A stretch of DNA of 64,000 nt from Phylloscopus collybita (Eukaryota; Chordata; Aves; Passeriformes; Phylloscopidae). The DNA is taken from contig JAJNNQ010000002.1 in the NCBI GenBank assembly GCA_027886175.1, positions 4,592,001 to 4,656,000 of the forward strand. Reading direction: 5' to 3'. Below, one piece after another: positions 50,455 to 64,000 of the stretch (its first letter is position 1; each line of letters begins with the position of its first letter). The notes below the pieces were generated by a model. The model was given only the letters and a program-made list of their open reading frames with translations. It did no database searches and was not told the origin of the DNA. The translations under genes were made by a program, and so were the position numbers.

Positions 50455-51000
50455 ATGAGCTACTCAAGAAATTGTCACCAAAACTGCACAAAGCTGAAAG
50501 ATGTAGAGAAGGCAGAATTATTGAATGCCTTCCTTTCTTCAGTCTTCACCAATAAGACCAGCCCTCAGGAATCTTTGAGCCAGGACACCAGGGTAAATGA
50601 ATGTCAAGAGGAACACCTTCCTCTGGTCATCAAGGGTCTGGAGAATCTCTCTTAGGAGGAAAGGATGAGGGAGCTGGGGCTATTCAGCCTCAACTGATTC
50701 AGGCCTCAATAGACCAGGCTCTCCTCGGTGGCACCCAGCACTGGGACAAGAGGAATGGGCAGAAACTGATGCCCAGAAAGTTCCACCTGAGCATGGGGAA
50801 GAACCTCTTTACTGGGCAGTGACCAAGCACTGGAACAGAGATCACTGAGAGAGGCTGTGGAGTCTCCATCACTGGAGATTATTCCAGAACCACCTGGACA
50901 CCATCCTGTGCCACGTGCTCTGGACCCTCTTGGGGCAGGGGAGTGGGACCAGATGACCCCTGTGGCCCCTTCCAGCTTGACCCATTCTGTGACTGTGACC
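50455..51000 (+). mobile_element. CR1 LINE with large internal deletion (ORF2 part fused to 3' region)
   Basis: From 50490 to about 50635 the plus strand reads DVEKAELLNAFLSSVFTNK then TSPQESLSQDTRV, with LPLV further on. This is the well-known CR1 ORF2 stretch upstream of the reverse transcriptase core. At about 50632 it passes without spacer into the CR1 3' region (GGTCTGGAGAATCTCTCTTAGGAGGAAAGGATGAGGGAGCTGGGG) and on to GGACCAGATGACCCCTGTGGCCCCTTCCAGC and ATTCTGTGACTGTG. The whole polymerase core between these parts is missing. The open frame of the first part stops soon after the join. Confidence 0.87.
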
Positions 51001-52672
51001 TCTCCAAACCCCTTCCCTATGTGCTTAACTTTGACATCAAACCAGTAACCTGGCAGAACTTCAGGCTGATGATGATGGTAATGCTGCTTAAATTAGCAGG
51101 CATTGTTTAACTTCTATTAATTAATTCTTCTGCATTTCTCTACAGCCTTGCTCAATGATAAAGCAACTGCTGACAGCAGAGGCCTGCAAGAAGTATTATA
51201 TGTTTTAGCACTGTACTTTTGGACCCAGAATAATAAGCACATAAAAGAGATAGATGTGTATTTCTAATGCCACCTTTAAAAGCAATTGCTTAAAAGAAGC
51301 CTGCTTTAGCAACTTGGAAATGTAATTCTTGACCTTCCTGAGTAATCATGCTAATATCAGGAGAAATTGTAATTATTCAGTTGTGAACAAAAAAAAAGGT
51401 ACTGCTTTTACTCAAAAGTGAAACACTTAAATATAAAAGGGAGACCAAAGGAGGAATGTGAGTATTCCCTGGCCGCTCCAGAGGTGAGTCATGGCCAGGG
51501 GTTCCCAATCTCAACAGAGATGTGGCAGGGAGGAGAGTGTTCCTATGCCCCCAAAATGTGAAAAATACGAATTTGAGTCATCCAGCTCCAGCAGGGGCAC
51601 AATCCAGCTCTCAGTCAATAAAGACATCCTCTACTCTTTACAATTCCCTGGCTTATTCCCAAGACACATTACAGCCTCTACAGGAAGGGAAGTTTCATTA
51701 AACAATCTGCTTTATTCCCAGGAGAAATTTTATCCTAAGGGAAAGATACCAGCTCCACAGAATGCAATAAAGTATTCCCACTTGCACAGGGATGTTCGTT
51801 CAAATTCTGCAACTTCCACACATCTTTGCAGGAAGATCTCCTGGCTCATTTTTTCTAAGATTTTCTCAGCTAGAGACTGCTTAATCTGGACTGAAACATT
51901 TGAAGTGAAACAGTGGCAACAAAGCAAGACAATCAAGCTGTTCTATTCAAGATCTCCAAGAAGGAAATGGGATATTGGGTGTAAGAAAAAAATCACCAGC
52001 CTGCCCTGTTGAAAGCAGAGCACAACACAGAATTTCACAGCCATGAGAAGGAGGAAGAAAGAGAGTAACCCCAAGCTGGTGTGCAGATGAACTGACTGCT
52101 TTTTGAAGCAGAAAGGAGATGTATGAAACTTCCCATGTTTGGTCTCTTGTTTTTCTTTTTTACAAAACTGATGTCAAGTAAAACATTGTGCACTGCTCTC
52201 TGTATCATATAAGATCTCTGTGCTTTCCACAGTCTATAAAGCCCTGCCATGTCATGTTTTATCACACAACAGGCTTTCCATAGTGTCATGTGACAAGAAT
52301 TTCCCTTCTCAGAGGATCCCAGGGAGTCTTTAAAGACTTTAATCAGCCTCCTCCGCATATTAAAGATAAGTCAGTGTGCTCATGCTTTCTGTGTCGGCAA
52401 AGATATAAACATCTCCAAGTTACAGATGAACAGAAAGATAGTCTCAAAACATTTCAGTGAGAGAAGTTGAGGAATTAACATACTTTGCTAGACAGGTATG
52501 CAGAGGCTGGCACACCAAACACATGGAATCAAAGCTGACAGAGATGGGTAGAGTGACTCACACACACAAGGAGCTTGACTTTGTCACCCAGCTCTTCCAA
52601 AACAGCAAGCACAGTCTGAAAAGTACCTAAGAAAAACTGAGGCCACAAACGCAGAGAGCAAGATGATGCTTT
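51001..52672. other. intergenic with one unassigned 173-codon open frame
   Basis: The longest frame outside simple repeats runs from 51491 to 52012 on the plus strand (173 codons). Its composition is rich in Ser, Lys and Ile, and I recognise no domain, signal peptide or repeat. It stands next to the 3' end of XYLB on the opposite strand. Coding status is unsupported. A frame of this length can occur by chance in 64 kb. Confidence 0.2.
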
Positions 52673-53326
52673 TTTAATTGGGTTTTGTGGGAAATGGATT
52701 TGTAGAGAATTCTCAAAGCCTGACAGAAGCCTCACATAGTCTTGTGCCTCTGTGTGCAAACTCTGAGATAAAATATGCTGACTTAGAAAGGCCATGGAAT
52801 AGGACTTTGTCTCAAGAAGACATTGTTGAGAGAGAAATGGAACTAGAAGCAAGTTTCAAATGATGGCCTTGCAAATAGACTAGATACTTTGGAAAAATAG
52901 AACTATGAAAGGACCCATGAGGGGTAATTTTAGATGATTGGCTTTAAGGCATTAATGGCATTGTATGGCAAAAGCTGATAGGCCAAAAAATGCTTATAAT
53001 GTATTGTAATTAAGAAATAGTTTAGCTTCTGATTGTGATTATGTGAATTGTAACATCTGTACCATCTCAGCCTTCACATGAAACTGAAAATGGAATAAAA
53101 GTTTTTAAAGTGCCTCTCAAGAGCCCCGTCTCTAGGTCAGAAAAAGAAGGTTTTCAATCACAATGTAATTTTTTCCCCACCAACACACTCAAACACAGAC
53201 ATCTAAAAATTATTTGTCTACAAAGAGGAACAAAATGATTTAAACAGCTCCAGTAAATTCTGAGCAAATCTCTTCTGATCTTCTCCTTGGGAGTCCACTC
53301 AGTCAACATATAAATTTTGCTTGCTT
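52673..53326 (-). other. XYLB: possible XYLB 3' untranslated region
   Basis: No canonical minus-strand AATAAA is present in the few hundred bases after the XYLB stop. The nearest variant signal is ATTAAA (minus strand, 52678-52673). If used, the 3' UTR would be about 650 bases and would run antisense through the LTR remnant at 52.69-53.15 kb. The next AATAAA on this strand is near 51.7 kb. The extent is inference only. Confidence 0.3.
52686..53148 (+). mobile_element. solo LTR-like endogenous retrovirus remnant
   Basis: The segment begins TGTGGGAAATGG and ends shortly after a stretch typical of an LTR U3-R-U5 end: AATAAA at 53094-53099, then a short R-like region, a GCCCCGTCTCTAGGTC block and an A-rich end. 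A 5-base direct repeat GGTTT flanks it at 52681-52685 and 53149-53153, which could be the target-site duplication. The overall wording resembles ERVL-type LTRs of songbird genomes as I remember them. No internal retroviral genes are next to it, so it would be a solo LTR left by recombination between two LTRs. It carries no coding capacity. The 3' border is uncertain because a canonical CA end is not at the duplication. An alternative is a non-LTR repeat with a poly(A) signal. Confidence 0.55.
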
Positions 53327-53410
53327 CTATTCTGCAGGACAAGAAGAGGCTGGGTTGTAGATAACCTTCTGTTCAAGCTCAGCATATCTTTTCAGAAGTG
53401 GACGATAGAG
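53327..53410 (-). CDS. XYLB: XYLB (xylulokinase) terminal coding exon with stop codon
   Basis: This is the final coding exon on the minus strand. The acceptor CTTTTTAG lies just above 53410, and the stop codon TAG occupies 53329-53327. It encodes 27 residues, LYRPLLKRYAELEQKV then IYNPASSCPAE. They match the amphipathic C-terminal helix of XYLB (human VYEALLPQYAKLEQRIL followed by a short variable tail). Phase 0 agrees with the preceding exon, so the three exons join without a frameshift and encode the last 88 residues of a protein of roughly 530. The short tail after the helix is not conserved in the family and has no predicted role. The last intron is long, 7,747 bases. The mRNA end is not certain (see the 3' UTR entry). 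Confidence 0.94.
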   Translation of the reverse strand, partial: LYRPLLKRYAELEQKVIYNPASSCPAE

Positions 53411-55553
53411 CTAAAAAGGAAAAAGAAATAAATATGTCTCATTGAAAAATTAGATTTTTAAATTACACTGCAGTTAAAAAACATCTTCTGACATGAAAAA
53501 TGCGACATCTTCACAGATGCCTGATGGTTTGGGCTGGTTTTTCCCCAATTTGCTCATGAAAGTGCTGCAGAGTTTTCCCTCTTTAAATGTCACAGTCCTT
53601 TTTACCATCGCCTTTACAGCTTAATTTTATGACATGCACAGGTTGTTCTTATTGTGACTGTGTTCTTGCTATAAGCAGAAGTCATTACTTCCAGCAGAAG
53701 CAGCTCAGCTAAAGTCACCTCTCCCAGTGTGACATGCCCCCTCAGTAATAGCTGTGCTAATCACCCAGGCAGAACTCCTGTCCTTGCCTCCCTCCGCTGC
53801 CCCAGGATGGATCACTGCCTCTGTCCCCTCCTCCTCTGCCTCACTAATCACCCCCTGCCACCCTCCAGCACAGTCAGATAGGCCCTCCTTGGCCAATGTG
53901 CTGACCAGGGTCTTCCAAAATGCACTTCACACTCCTTCTCAGAGTCCTGTACCTGTTAGAGCTGCTTCTCTAATACACATCTTCCCCAGCCAAACCTTTC
54001 CCATCCACACTCTGCTCCATGGCTGTGTTCCTCGCTCCCCAGGCTCACAGGGACTAGTGCAGACCCAGCTTCTATCCACAACTTCACCGAGTATCTGAGT
54101 AGCTTTTCTGTATTTTCCTAGCTAGAATTTTCCAGGAGTTTTTACATACAGTATTGTTACAACCATAAAAAGAAGAGCCAAGACTCAAATGTATTCAAAA
54201 CCCTGGACTCAGACACTTGCTGCGCTTTTGGATATGGGTGAGATCCATGACATGAGAAATCCTGAATAAATCTCTACTCTGGCTCCAGCCAAAAACTGTA
54301 CTTCATCTAGATCTTGGAGATGTACCTTTCTCCTTATCTCCTCCCTCTGGTGTTAACTGTCCCTCTAATAAAACCAGTACTGTGACAAGCCAGACCAGGA
54401 CAGCTTTGCACGTTTGCTGGCTCGAGCACAAAGAGGGGACTGCCAGGAGCCAGTGCAGGGTGTGGTACAGGCTCGAGCTGTCCTTAGGAGGATGCCATAA
54501 GGTCATATCCCTGCCACAGTGAATCCTAGAGGCTGCCAGTCTGGTCTACAAGCCCTCTGCATTGACTCCTAATCAGGGCAGCCTCGCTGCTGGCTCCAGG
54601 TTCAGAGGGGTTATAGAGCCATAATGAATCATAGCCAGCAAACTGAATTACTGCTCTCATCAGTAAGCCAGATCGAGCATTTCAATGCATTTTATCCCTT
54701 TCAGGACAGCCAACAGCAGTGTGTGTGCACATATGAAGAATTCAGGAGGAAAACGCTTCAGATGTAAACTCTGGGGATGTAGTAGGAGACCTGCTTGTTC
54801 TTGTGCAGGTCTCTGTACAGTCCTGCAGTAGCCTCTGCCTGCAACAGCCACACTTTCCAAACAAACAAACAAAAAAAAAAAGAAATCACAAAGTTTTCTC
54901 ATCTAGGAAATAAAAAATAGTGGGTTTTTTATTGTCTTTCAATTGATGGCAAAATACCCAGTTTTTATGTTTCCTTTCTCCTGAATAATAGTTTAGGCCT
55001 GACCAATGAAAACTGGATTTATCTCTTCATTCCCATTTCCACCTTCCACGACAGCAGGTGGAAGTGACTTAATGGACACATTCTGCAGATGGAGCTAGTT
55101 TTGACCAACTCCTCCCATTTTACAAATCAGATGTTATAGAAATTAAAGTTTCATTTCTACATTTTTATCACAGATTAAGTATATGAAGGGGTAGAAGAAA
55201 AGGAGCATCCACAGCAAGTGGAAAGAGACACTGTTCATCAGCCAAGACACCATAAAATGGTTTTTAAAGCCACCTCACAGTGACTGAGTCTTACAGTGTC
55301 TTCCACTGATTAAAGCAAAGAATCCTACTCATTCCTGCCTCTGCAACAGACTCATTCAGTGACCCCAGGCCAGGCATTTAACATGTGTGTGCCCGAGCTC
55401 CTCTTCTCCACAGGACAGTGATATGGAGATCCTGGAGGTTTATGCAGATTTATGGGGTTAGAAAATAAAATGCACCACTATTATGAAATGTCACATTACT
55501 CAGCATGGTATTTTTAACTAACTACATGAGGGCCTGGAGGGCTCAGAGAAGTA

Positions 55554-55554
55554 C

Positions 55555-55587
<33 letters not shown>

Positions 55588-55591
55588 TTTT
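55554..55591 (+). repeat. (TA)n followed by poly(T)
   Basis: About nine TA units run into more than twenty T bases, in the last XYLB intron. Confidence 0.9.
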
Positions 55592-56559
55592 CTTTTCATG
55601 TTCTCAAAGAATATTATTGCTCCCATTTCTGGTAAATATGCACATCAGAGTAAACAAGATGTTGAGCAGGCAACCACGGCTATACTGGGAGTATCAGTAA
55701 TTCAAACAAAACCAGCTCCTCTATTCACTGAGGCATCTGTAATGAACACTGGCTATTTCTTACTTCGCTGTTCTGTAAATTTGATAAACCCTAAGTGCTT
55801 CTCAGCAAAGATTCAGCAAAGCTTCACTGGTGAGTGAGCTCAGGGACTGAGAAAGCAGGCTCCATATTACTTGCCCATCAGTATTTTTACAAAACACACA
55901 CAACGCATTTACCAGAAGGCTGGGAAGTATTATTGTTAATACATCACTCTAAATTAAAATGTGTCAAAATAAATGAACAACCACATTTACTGACACATAT
56001 TCTTTTCCTGTTTATTGGACTTAAGCACTTAGCTTGCTAATTGAGAAAATTCAGGCATTTGCAATAAGCTTCTCAGCCATTAGTGTAAATGAATCCTCCA
56101 TTACGGACCCTATGAAAAAAAATTGCAAACAAATAATTAAGAATATTTCCTGTACTCTATTCCTGTTTTTCGGGGTAAAAAGCTGCGCAGCTCAGAGGGA
56201 TAAGCAAAGCCTTAAATTCCTCCTCCTCAGGGAACTTGGCTGTAATACCAGCAGTACATCATAGCTGATAAGTGCAGCAGTACCACAGGCTTTTCACAAG
56301 CAGTATTTTTCATGCCAGCTGAGGTTTGGGGCCAGAGCAGTGCAGCTCCCATGAAATACAGAGAAGAAAAGCCAAATAGCAGCAACCCAGAGCATGGCCT
56401 GAGTGTGCACTCAGGTGTGTCTGTGGAAGGGGATTCTCCAGGTCTGTCACGACTGAAGTGCCTCCACAGAACCTTGGGCAGCCCCTTCCTCCTGTATGAT
56501 CCTGGGAGTCTGTCTCCTGAGGCAATTATATAGATGTATTTTTATAATTGAGGTCCAAA

Positions 56560-58030
56560 GGGAATAAAGGACTCTCAATAATGCATAAAAACCCAAGGAC
56601 ATAAATTCCCTCTCTGTCATAGCCTCAAACCTAATCTATCAAACCATGATATTTAACAAGAGTAATTACACATATCACAACACAAACCTTATTATTGTCC
56701 ATAATTTAATTGTCCTTGCTTAATTATGGCCCTTTCTCCAACTTATCTTTATACTCTACTCCACAACATTGACAGTACTCTGACTGCTTCATTTACAAAC
56801 CCTAAATTTCTCTCCTGGGACAATTTGGTCACATTCTGAGAGTCCCACAACTAAAGAAAATGCTAATGATAAATAATGCATTATAACAGGGAAGAATTTA
56901 ACCTGCCCTCTCTGAAAAATGCATTCATACAATGCTACCTTGTTCTCTAGAACAAATCAAATGTGCCTACATCTCACCACATTACCAGCCTCAACAGGGC
57001 TTTTACTGCTTACATTGTCCCTGCCACCTTCTAAGAGCAAAAGCAGCCACAAATTATTACTACAAGTGACAATCCACACGGATCCTCCTGCAATGCTCCA
57101 TTAGCCAATTACTGGAGCAATTCAAAATTTACAAATTACAAAGATGATGCTGATGATTATCTAATTTTAATCTACCCCAGTACATTTGATCTACCCTGAA
57201 TAGATTAAAATTAATCAGTCTCTCACAAACACTTGCTACTTCTGATAGGTTCCTTTTTTTTTTTTTTTTTGAACCTAAGTCAAATTACTCATAGAGACTT
57301 GCATAAGAAATCAAGAGTTGCTTTATTTTTCAAATCCTAGCAGATGTTCACCTTTCTTAACAGAGAAAGAATACTCATAAAGCAGAAACAATAAAACAGT
57401 ATTTGGAAATATTCTGAAGACTTCTCCAAGGAACCACACCTGAAACAATTACATTCTTTACTTCAGCCATTCTGCAAGCCTATCTTAATCAGTTTAACAG
57501 GTTAAAAAAATGATTGGCTACACAAATCACCTTAATCAGACTTCTATCAATACCTATTATATTTTTGTGGTTGTATTATTATTACCTACTTTGCAGTAAA
57601 TTACCAACCTAAACCAATTCTAGAAAACAACCTCCCCCCTCCAAAATCTAACTCGACAAAATATAATTATTTTAAATCAATAAATAGGTCGTTATAACCT
57701 TCCTGGGTAATAGGGTCACTTCTATAAATCCACCCACTTGCAAGGCAATTCACCAAAGTCAAGAAAACCTGTTAGGTTTACATTTTCCCTTCCTGAATTT
57801 TTTGCAAGATTAATACATCTCAGCAGAGTCAATAATGCAATCAAAAATCACACATCCAGAGTTAGTGAGTTGCTCTATGCCTTCTCCCTACAAAACCCCA
57901 CAGGACAGTATCACAACCAATCTGGCACTCTGTCACAGGCACACAGTTTGTATAAACACAAGTGACCAACTCCCAGACAATCATGTTCTCTCTCATGTTT
58001 TATTTTTGCTTAATTAACCAACTAGCCAAC
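56560..58030. other. strongly G-poor (plus strand) intronic stretch
   Basis: Over nearly 1.5 kb the plus strand is rich in A, C and T and poor in G. Many 60-base lines have about four to eight G against clearly more C. The XYLB transcript corresponds to the minus strand, so the skew has the direction expected from transcription-linked strand asymmetry, but it is sharper here than elsewhere in the intron. A decayed mitochondrial insertion would give a similar light-strand bias. I could not match any mitochondrial gene. Confidence 0.4.
57254..57270 (+). repeat. poly(T) run
   Basis: Seventeen T bases inside the G-poor intronic stretch, a simple repeat. Confidence 0.9.
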
Positions 58031-61000
58031 CATCCCTGTTTTAATAGATGACTAAAATAGATCAGAATTCTAATGCTGAAATAACAGATTATTTCTGTCT
58101 GTTATTATGTCTGTTAACATGTATTTATTGCTCTAGAATCTCCTGGTTATTTTTGTCATGCTTAGTGGTTGTGATTAATTTTTTTCCTTGGGGAACAGAG
58201 GAGGCCCCAAAGAGGTGAGATGACTCTTTAATTTTTGCTGTTCTGAAAAAAAAATGGAAGAAGGATTCATCAGATTAACCCACAGATGACTGACTTGAGC
58301 TGGTCTGGTTGAGTGAGTGACCAAGGACTATCACCACAGTGGTTTCCACCAGAACACCTCATGACCCGTTTGGGAATTGACAGAATTAGAAACAAGCTCA
58401 GATTAATACCCATATCCTACAAAAATACTGGGAAATCAAGTTCAGCTAAGAGACTTGGGATCATACCCACAGAAGGGATTCATCCTCTTTGAAATGGTCT
58501 CTTCAAGGCAGGATGGTCTGCTACAGGACAAAGCCACATTGTTGCCAGGCAAGTTGGAACTTTTGAGACTTCAGTTTCTACTAACGACTGATTCATCGCC
58601 CACCACAAGCTCTGTGTTCCCCATCTTGTGACTTTATTCTATTTTACCTGCCCATCAGTTTAATTGTACCAGAAGAGCTGCTCTGTGCGCCCTGCCCTTG
58701 CTTTTTAAAATCACATTCATTATCACAAATGATCCCTCAGAAATCAAAGGAATGCTTTTTGCATTTTTGGTTCCTGGAAACCCCTGCTGCGGGCATAGGC
58801 CTTGGCAATGAAGGAGAAGCTACATCAAACTGTCCCATTTGACCTCTGTCTATAGGAGGCTTTCCTCTCTCCAATGATCTAACACGTTGTCTCCAACCTA
58901 TGCCAGGAAGAAAGGATGAAACCAGAGCAGATTGCTGTGTTATGACCTGTTTTTTCCCCACCCTGCCAAGATCTAGCTGTAGCCGTCCAAAAAATGTAAA
59001 GAAGTGGCTGGGGGAATTTCACATTGGTGAGCCACTCTTTCAGAAGAGCTCCTCAGCAAGACAGGACTTAACCTCAGGATGACTTTGAAGTTTATAAAAA
59101 GAACTATCATTTAAGTGAAAGGCTCTAACCTCAACAGAATGAAATTGGATGGACAGGGAGATGCAGCTCTGTATAAAACAGAATCAAACTGACTCATTGC
59201 ATTATGAATTTTTACTGCACTGTTCATGCTAACACACTGTATTACTGACAGGCCCTCTGGCTTTCTGCATTTTCACAGCCATGAAACTAGCCAGGGAATC
59301 CACCATCAACTGCAAAATTATAAGGCAGGAAGAAAAAAGAAATGGTGTGGAATATGTAATTGCAAGAAGCTGATTTCAATGGAATGAAGCTGGACAGCTA
59401 AGCTAAGGAGCAGGAATGGTTATTCCTTTCCTGGTTGTTTGACCACTGCCTCCCTGTCATTCATTCCTATCTACTGGGGCAACAATTCACTACTGTACAT
59501 CGTTTAAAACCAATAAAAAAGATGTGCAAGGAGAGCCAGGTCTAACCAGGTGGAAAAGGAAAGTATTGAGAAGGAGCTAATTAACTCTTTTAGCTTCCAG
59601 GCCATTTTATGCAGAGAGAAAAATAGAAAGAGGTAGCTCAATTCCCCAGTGATCTCTCCAGTCAGGTTTGCTTGGCCCCTGCAGGGGTACAAGGTGCTTG
59701 CAAGGCCCCTGTGAGTGACAGCTGTATCCTGTGCCCTTGAGTTTTATAGCTGAAGCAGCACCAGGGGGTCAAAAGCAGGTCTCTGAGCACTCCCCACCTC
59801 CACCCCAGCCAGGCTGGCAGCTTTTCAGCACACAGCATTTTGGGGGGGAACAGGGCAGCCACGTGAGGTTGAATCAGCCACCAGGGAGCTGCTCCTGTGG
59901 TGTGTTCCCTGCAGAGAGCTTCAGCTGCAACACACGTGGCACAGGCCACTGCTGTTAATTATTTTATCTTTTAAAATGAGGGGGGAAGGTTGAGTAAATG
60001 AGATCAGATCAATCAAGTTTAAATTATTCAATGTCTTAATATTTCTGAAGGGGACTTCTATTCGATTACTGAGCTCCTCCATCTCAGTTAATAATTAAAT
60101 AATACGCTGGCAGGCACAATGCAGCATGATCATTTTTATTATTACTCATGATGATATCTGGTGCTCCTCTACACATGTAGCTGGGAGTTAGTAGTTTTGG
60201 CAGATCATTAATTTCCCAGTTTAACTAAAAGCTTTAAAACCTTGTTGCCTGTAGTTAGGCCACTTCCAAATCTCATAAATGGTGGAGAGTGTAAGGCTGT
60301 GCTGAGGTAAAAGAAGTTTCTGCACAGCAGAAGACCTTGGTGAGATTCACCTTTGTTATTTAAACATGTGTTCTCCAGGAACCTTGCTATATTGTATTGT
60401 TTATTTATTACTGTGCATTATATTTCAAAAGCTGTTGTAAACTAAAGCCTTTGGCTGAGAGTGAGACGTGCAGGGTTGCACTGGAGAGCCTGAGACAATG
60501 ATTTCTTCCTTGGTTTTACAAGGGCTGGAATCACATAGTTACTAACAATCATTATTTCTCCAGCTTTGTCTACGTGGGCCATAAAGCACAAGCCTCACCT
60601 TCAGATGTGCCAAAATTCACAGGATGGGCACAGAACCAAAGACCTGTGCCTACTGAATCCTCCCAGCTGGCATGGTTTCCAAGTGGGAGCTATCAGTGAT
60701 TATATACAATTGCTGGCCACTGTTTACAGACAGGAAAGGCCTTTGGAGATGTTTTCCAAGAAGCCAGAAAGCACAGTCACCACCCTTTTTTCCAGGCTGC
60801 TTGCTGCAAACAAGCACAGATTATTTTGTCAAGATTATCAGTTACAACTTGACTGATCTGTATCCAAATTCAACCTATTTTGTAACTTTTTTTGTCTCTT
60901 AAGGAAGAGATTTTTCTCTCTGATCATTCCCTGTTAGGAAAATTTATTCTCGCAGACCTGGATAGTGGGATCAGATTATTGTGTCATTCCAACACCAAAT

Positions 61001-61157
61001 ATCTCTCAAAATCAAATCTGTCTTTACAACAAGGAATAAGAACTGTGTAACCAAGTGTTTCCTAAACTAATTCATTTTATCAGAAGAATTAGCAAACAGC
61101 TACATTTTGAAGCAGACAGGAAATGAAAAGAAAAATGGTATTCCCAAACTTGCTCAC

Positions 61158-61252
61158 CTCCTCAGCCCCTGGGGTGGGTGTAACAGCCAATCTGGGCTCC
61201 GGTGCTAATTTCACAACATCAGCCAAGGACACATTCCTCTCAGCTACAAGTC
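61158..61252 (-). CDS. XYLB: XYLB (xylulokinase) penultimate coding exon
   Basis: This is a 95-base coding exon on the minus strand, with acceptor CATTGCAG above 61252 and donor GTGAGC at 61157-61152. With the single base carried over from the previous exon it gives 32 codons: a Gly, then LVAERNVSLADVVKLAPEP and RLAVTPTPGAEE, ending in phase 0. The core VVKLAPxPRLAxTPxPGA is what mammalian XYLB shows at the same place. It is the surface segment just before the C-terminal helix of the FGGY_C domain. The beginning (LVAERNVSLAD) differs from the mammalian LAGGTDVPFSE. This is expected divergence in an exposed loop, not damage, because the frame is intact and both splice sites are consensus. The exon is 2,196 bases downstream of the previous one. 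Confidence 0.95.

Positions 61253-64000
<2,748 letters not shown>

Larger units (their letters stand above)
53411..61157 (-). other. XYLB: XYLB last intron
   Basis: Long last intron (7,747 bases), GTGAGC to TTTTTAG. It holds a TA/T microsatellite at 55.55 kb, a T-run at 57.25 kb and a strongly G-poor plus-strand stretch at about 56.56-58.03 kb. It also has an AT-rich segment with homeodomain-type TAATTA/TTAAT words around 60.0-60.2 kb. I see no further exon, and the exon phases on both sides already fit each other. Confidence 0.85.

Overview
The window looks like ordinary euchromatic nuclear DNA from a bird, probably a songbird. The interspersed repeats are overwhelmingly CR1 LINE fragments, with typical avian CR1 3' ends (a CTAGATGACCTTTAAA-like core followed by ATTCTATG-type tails). 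There is one solo-LTR-like endogenous retrovirus remnant and no mammalian Alu, L1 or B elements. Coding sequence is sparse and split into short exons with GT-AG borders. Bacterial features such as operons and ribosome binding sites do not apply. The songbird call is inference from repeat style. The gene content would also fit other birds. | Layout: the high-coordinate end (53.3-64 kb, minus strand) carries the last three coding exons of the xylulokinase gene XYLB. They encode about 88 C-terminal residues with matching splice phases and a stop codon at 53327-53329. Directly downstream of the stop, on the plus strand, lies the LTR-like remnant (about 52.7-53.15 kb) with its own AATAAA. | From 30.4 to 51 kb is an intergenic, CR1-rich zone. 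It holds nine-tenths of the recognisable repeats, including a CR1 open-reading-frame-2 fragment, a CR1 copy with a large internal deletion, and a 298-base uninterrupted purine tract abutting a CR1 3' end. The interval from about 2.4 to 30.4 kb is almost free of recognisable repeats. It contains CpG-richer, motif-rich blocks at 8.85-10.24 kb and 14.2-14.9 kb (with a weaker one at 36.33-36.54 kb) and several inverted repeats that could be hairpins or regulatory sites. | On the minus strand between 14.9 and 1.85 kb I see four candidate exons with good splice sites. Three of them join in one consistent open frame of 54 codons from a well-placed ATG. I cannot match the peptide to a known family. 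It may be an unnamed protein gene, the 5' end of the next gene (ACVR2B is expected downstream of XYLB in amniotes), or a long noncoding RNA. | How the parts work together: XYLB converts D-xylulose to D-xylulose 5-phosphate, and the candidate gene runs in the same direction downstream of it. The remainder is intergenic and intronic DNA whose main interest is regulatory elements and repeat history. No CRISPR array, tRNA, rRNA or multi-gene novel system is visible.
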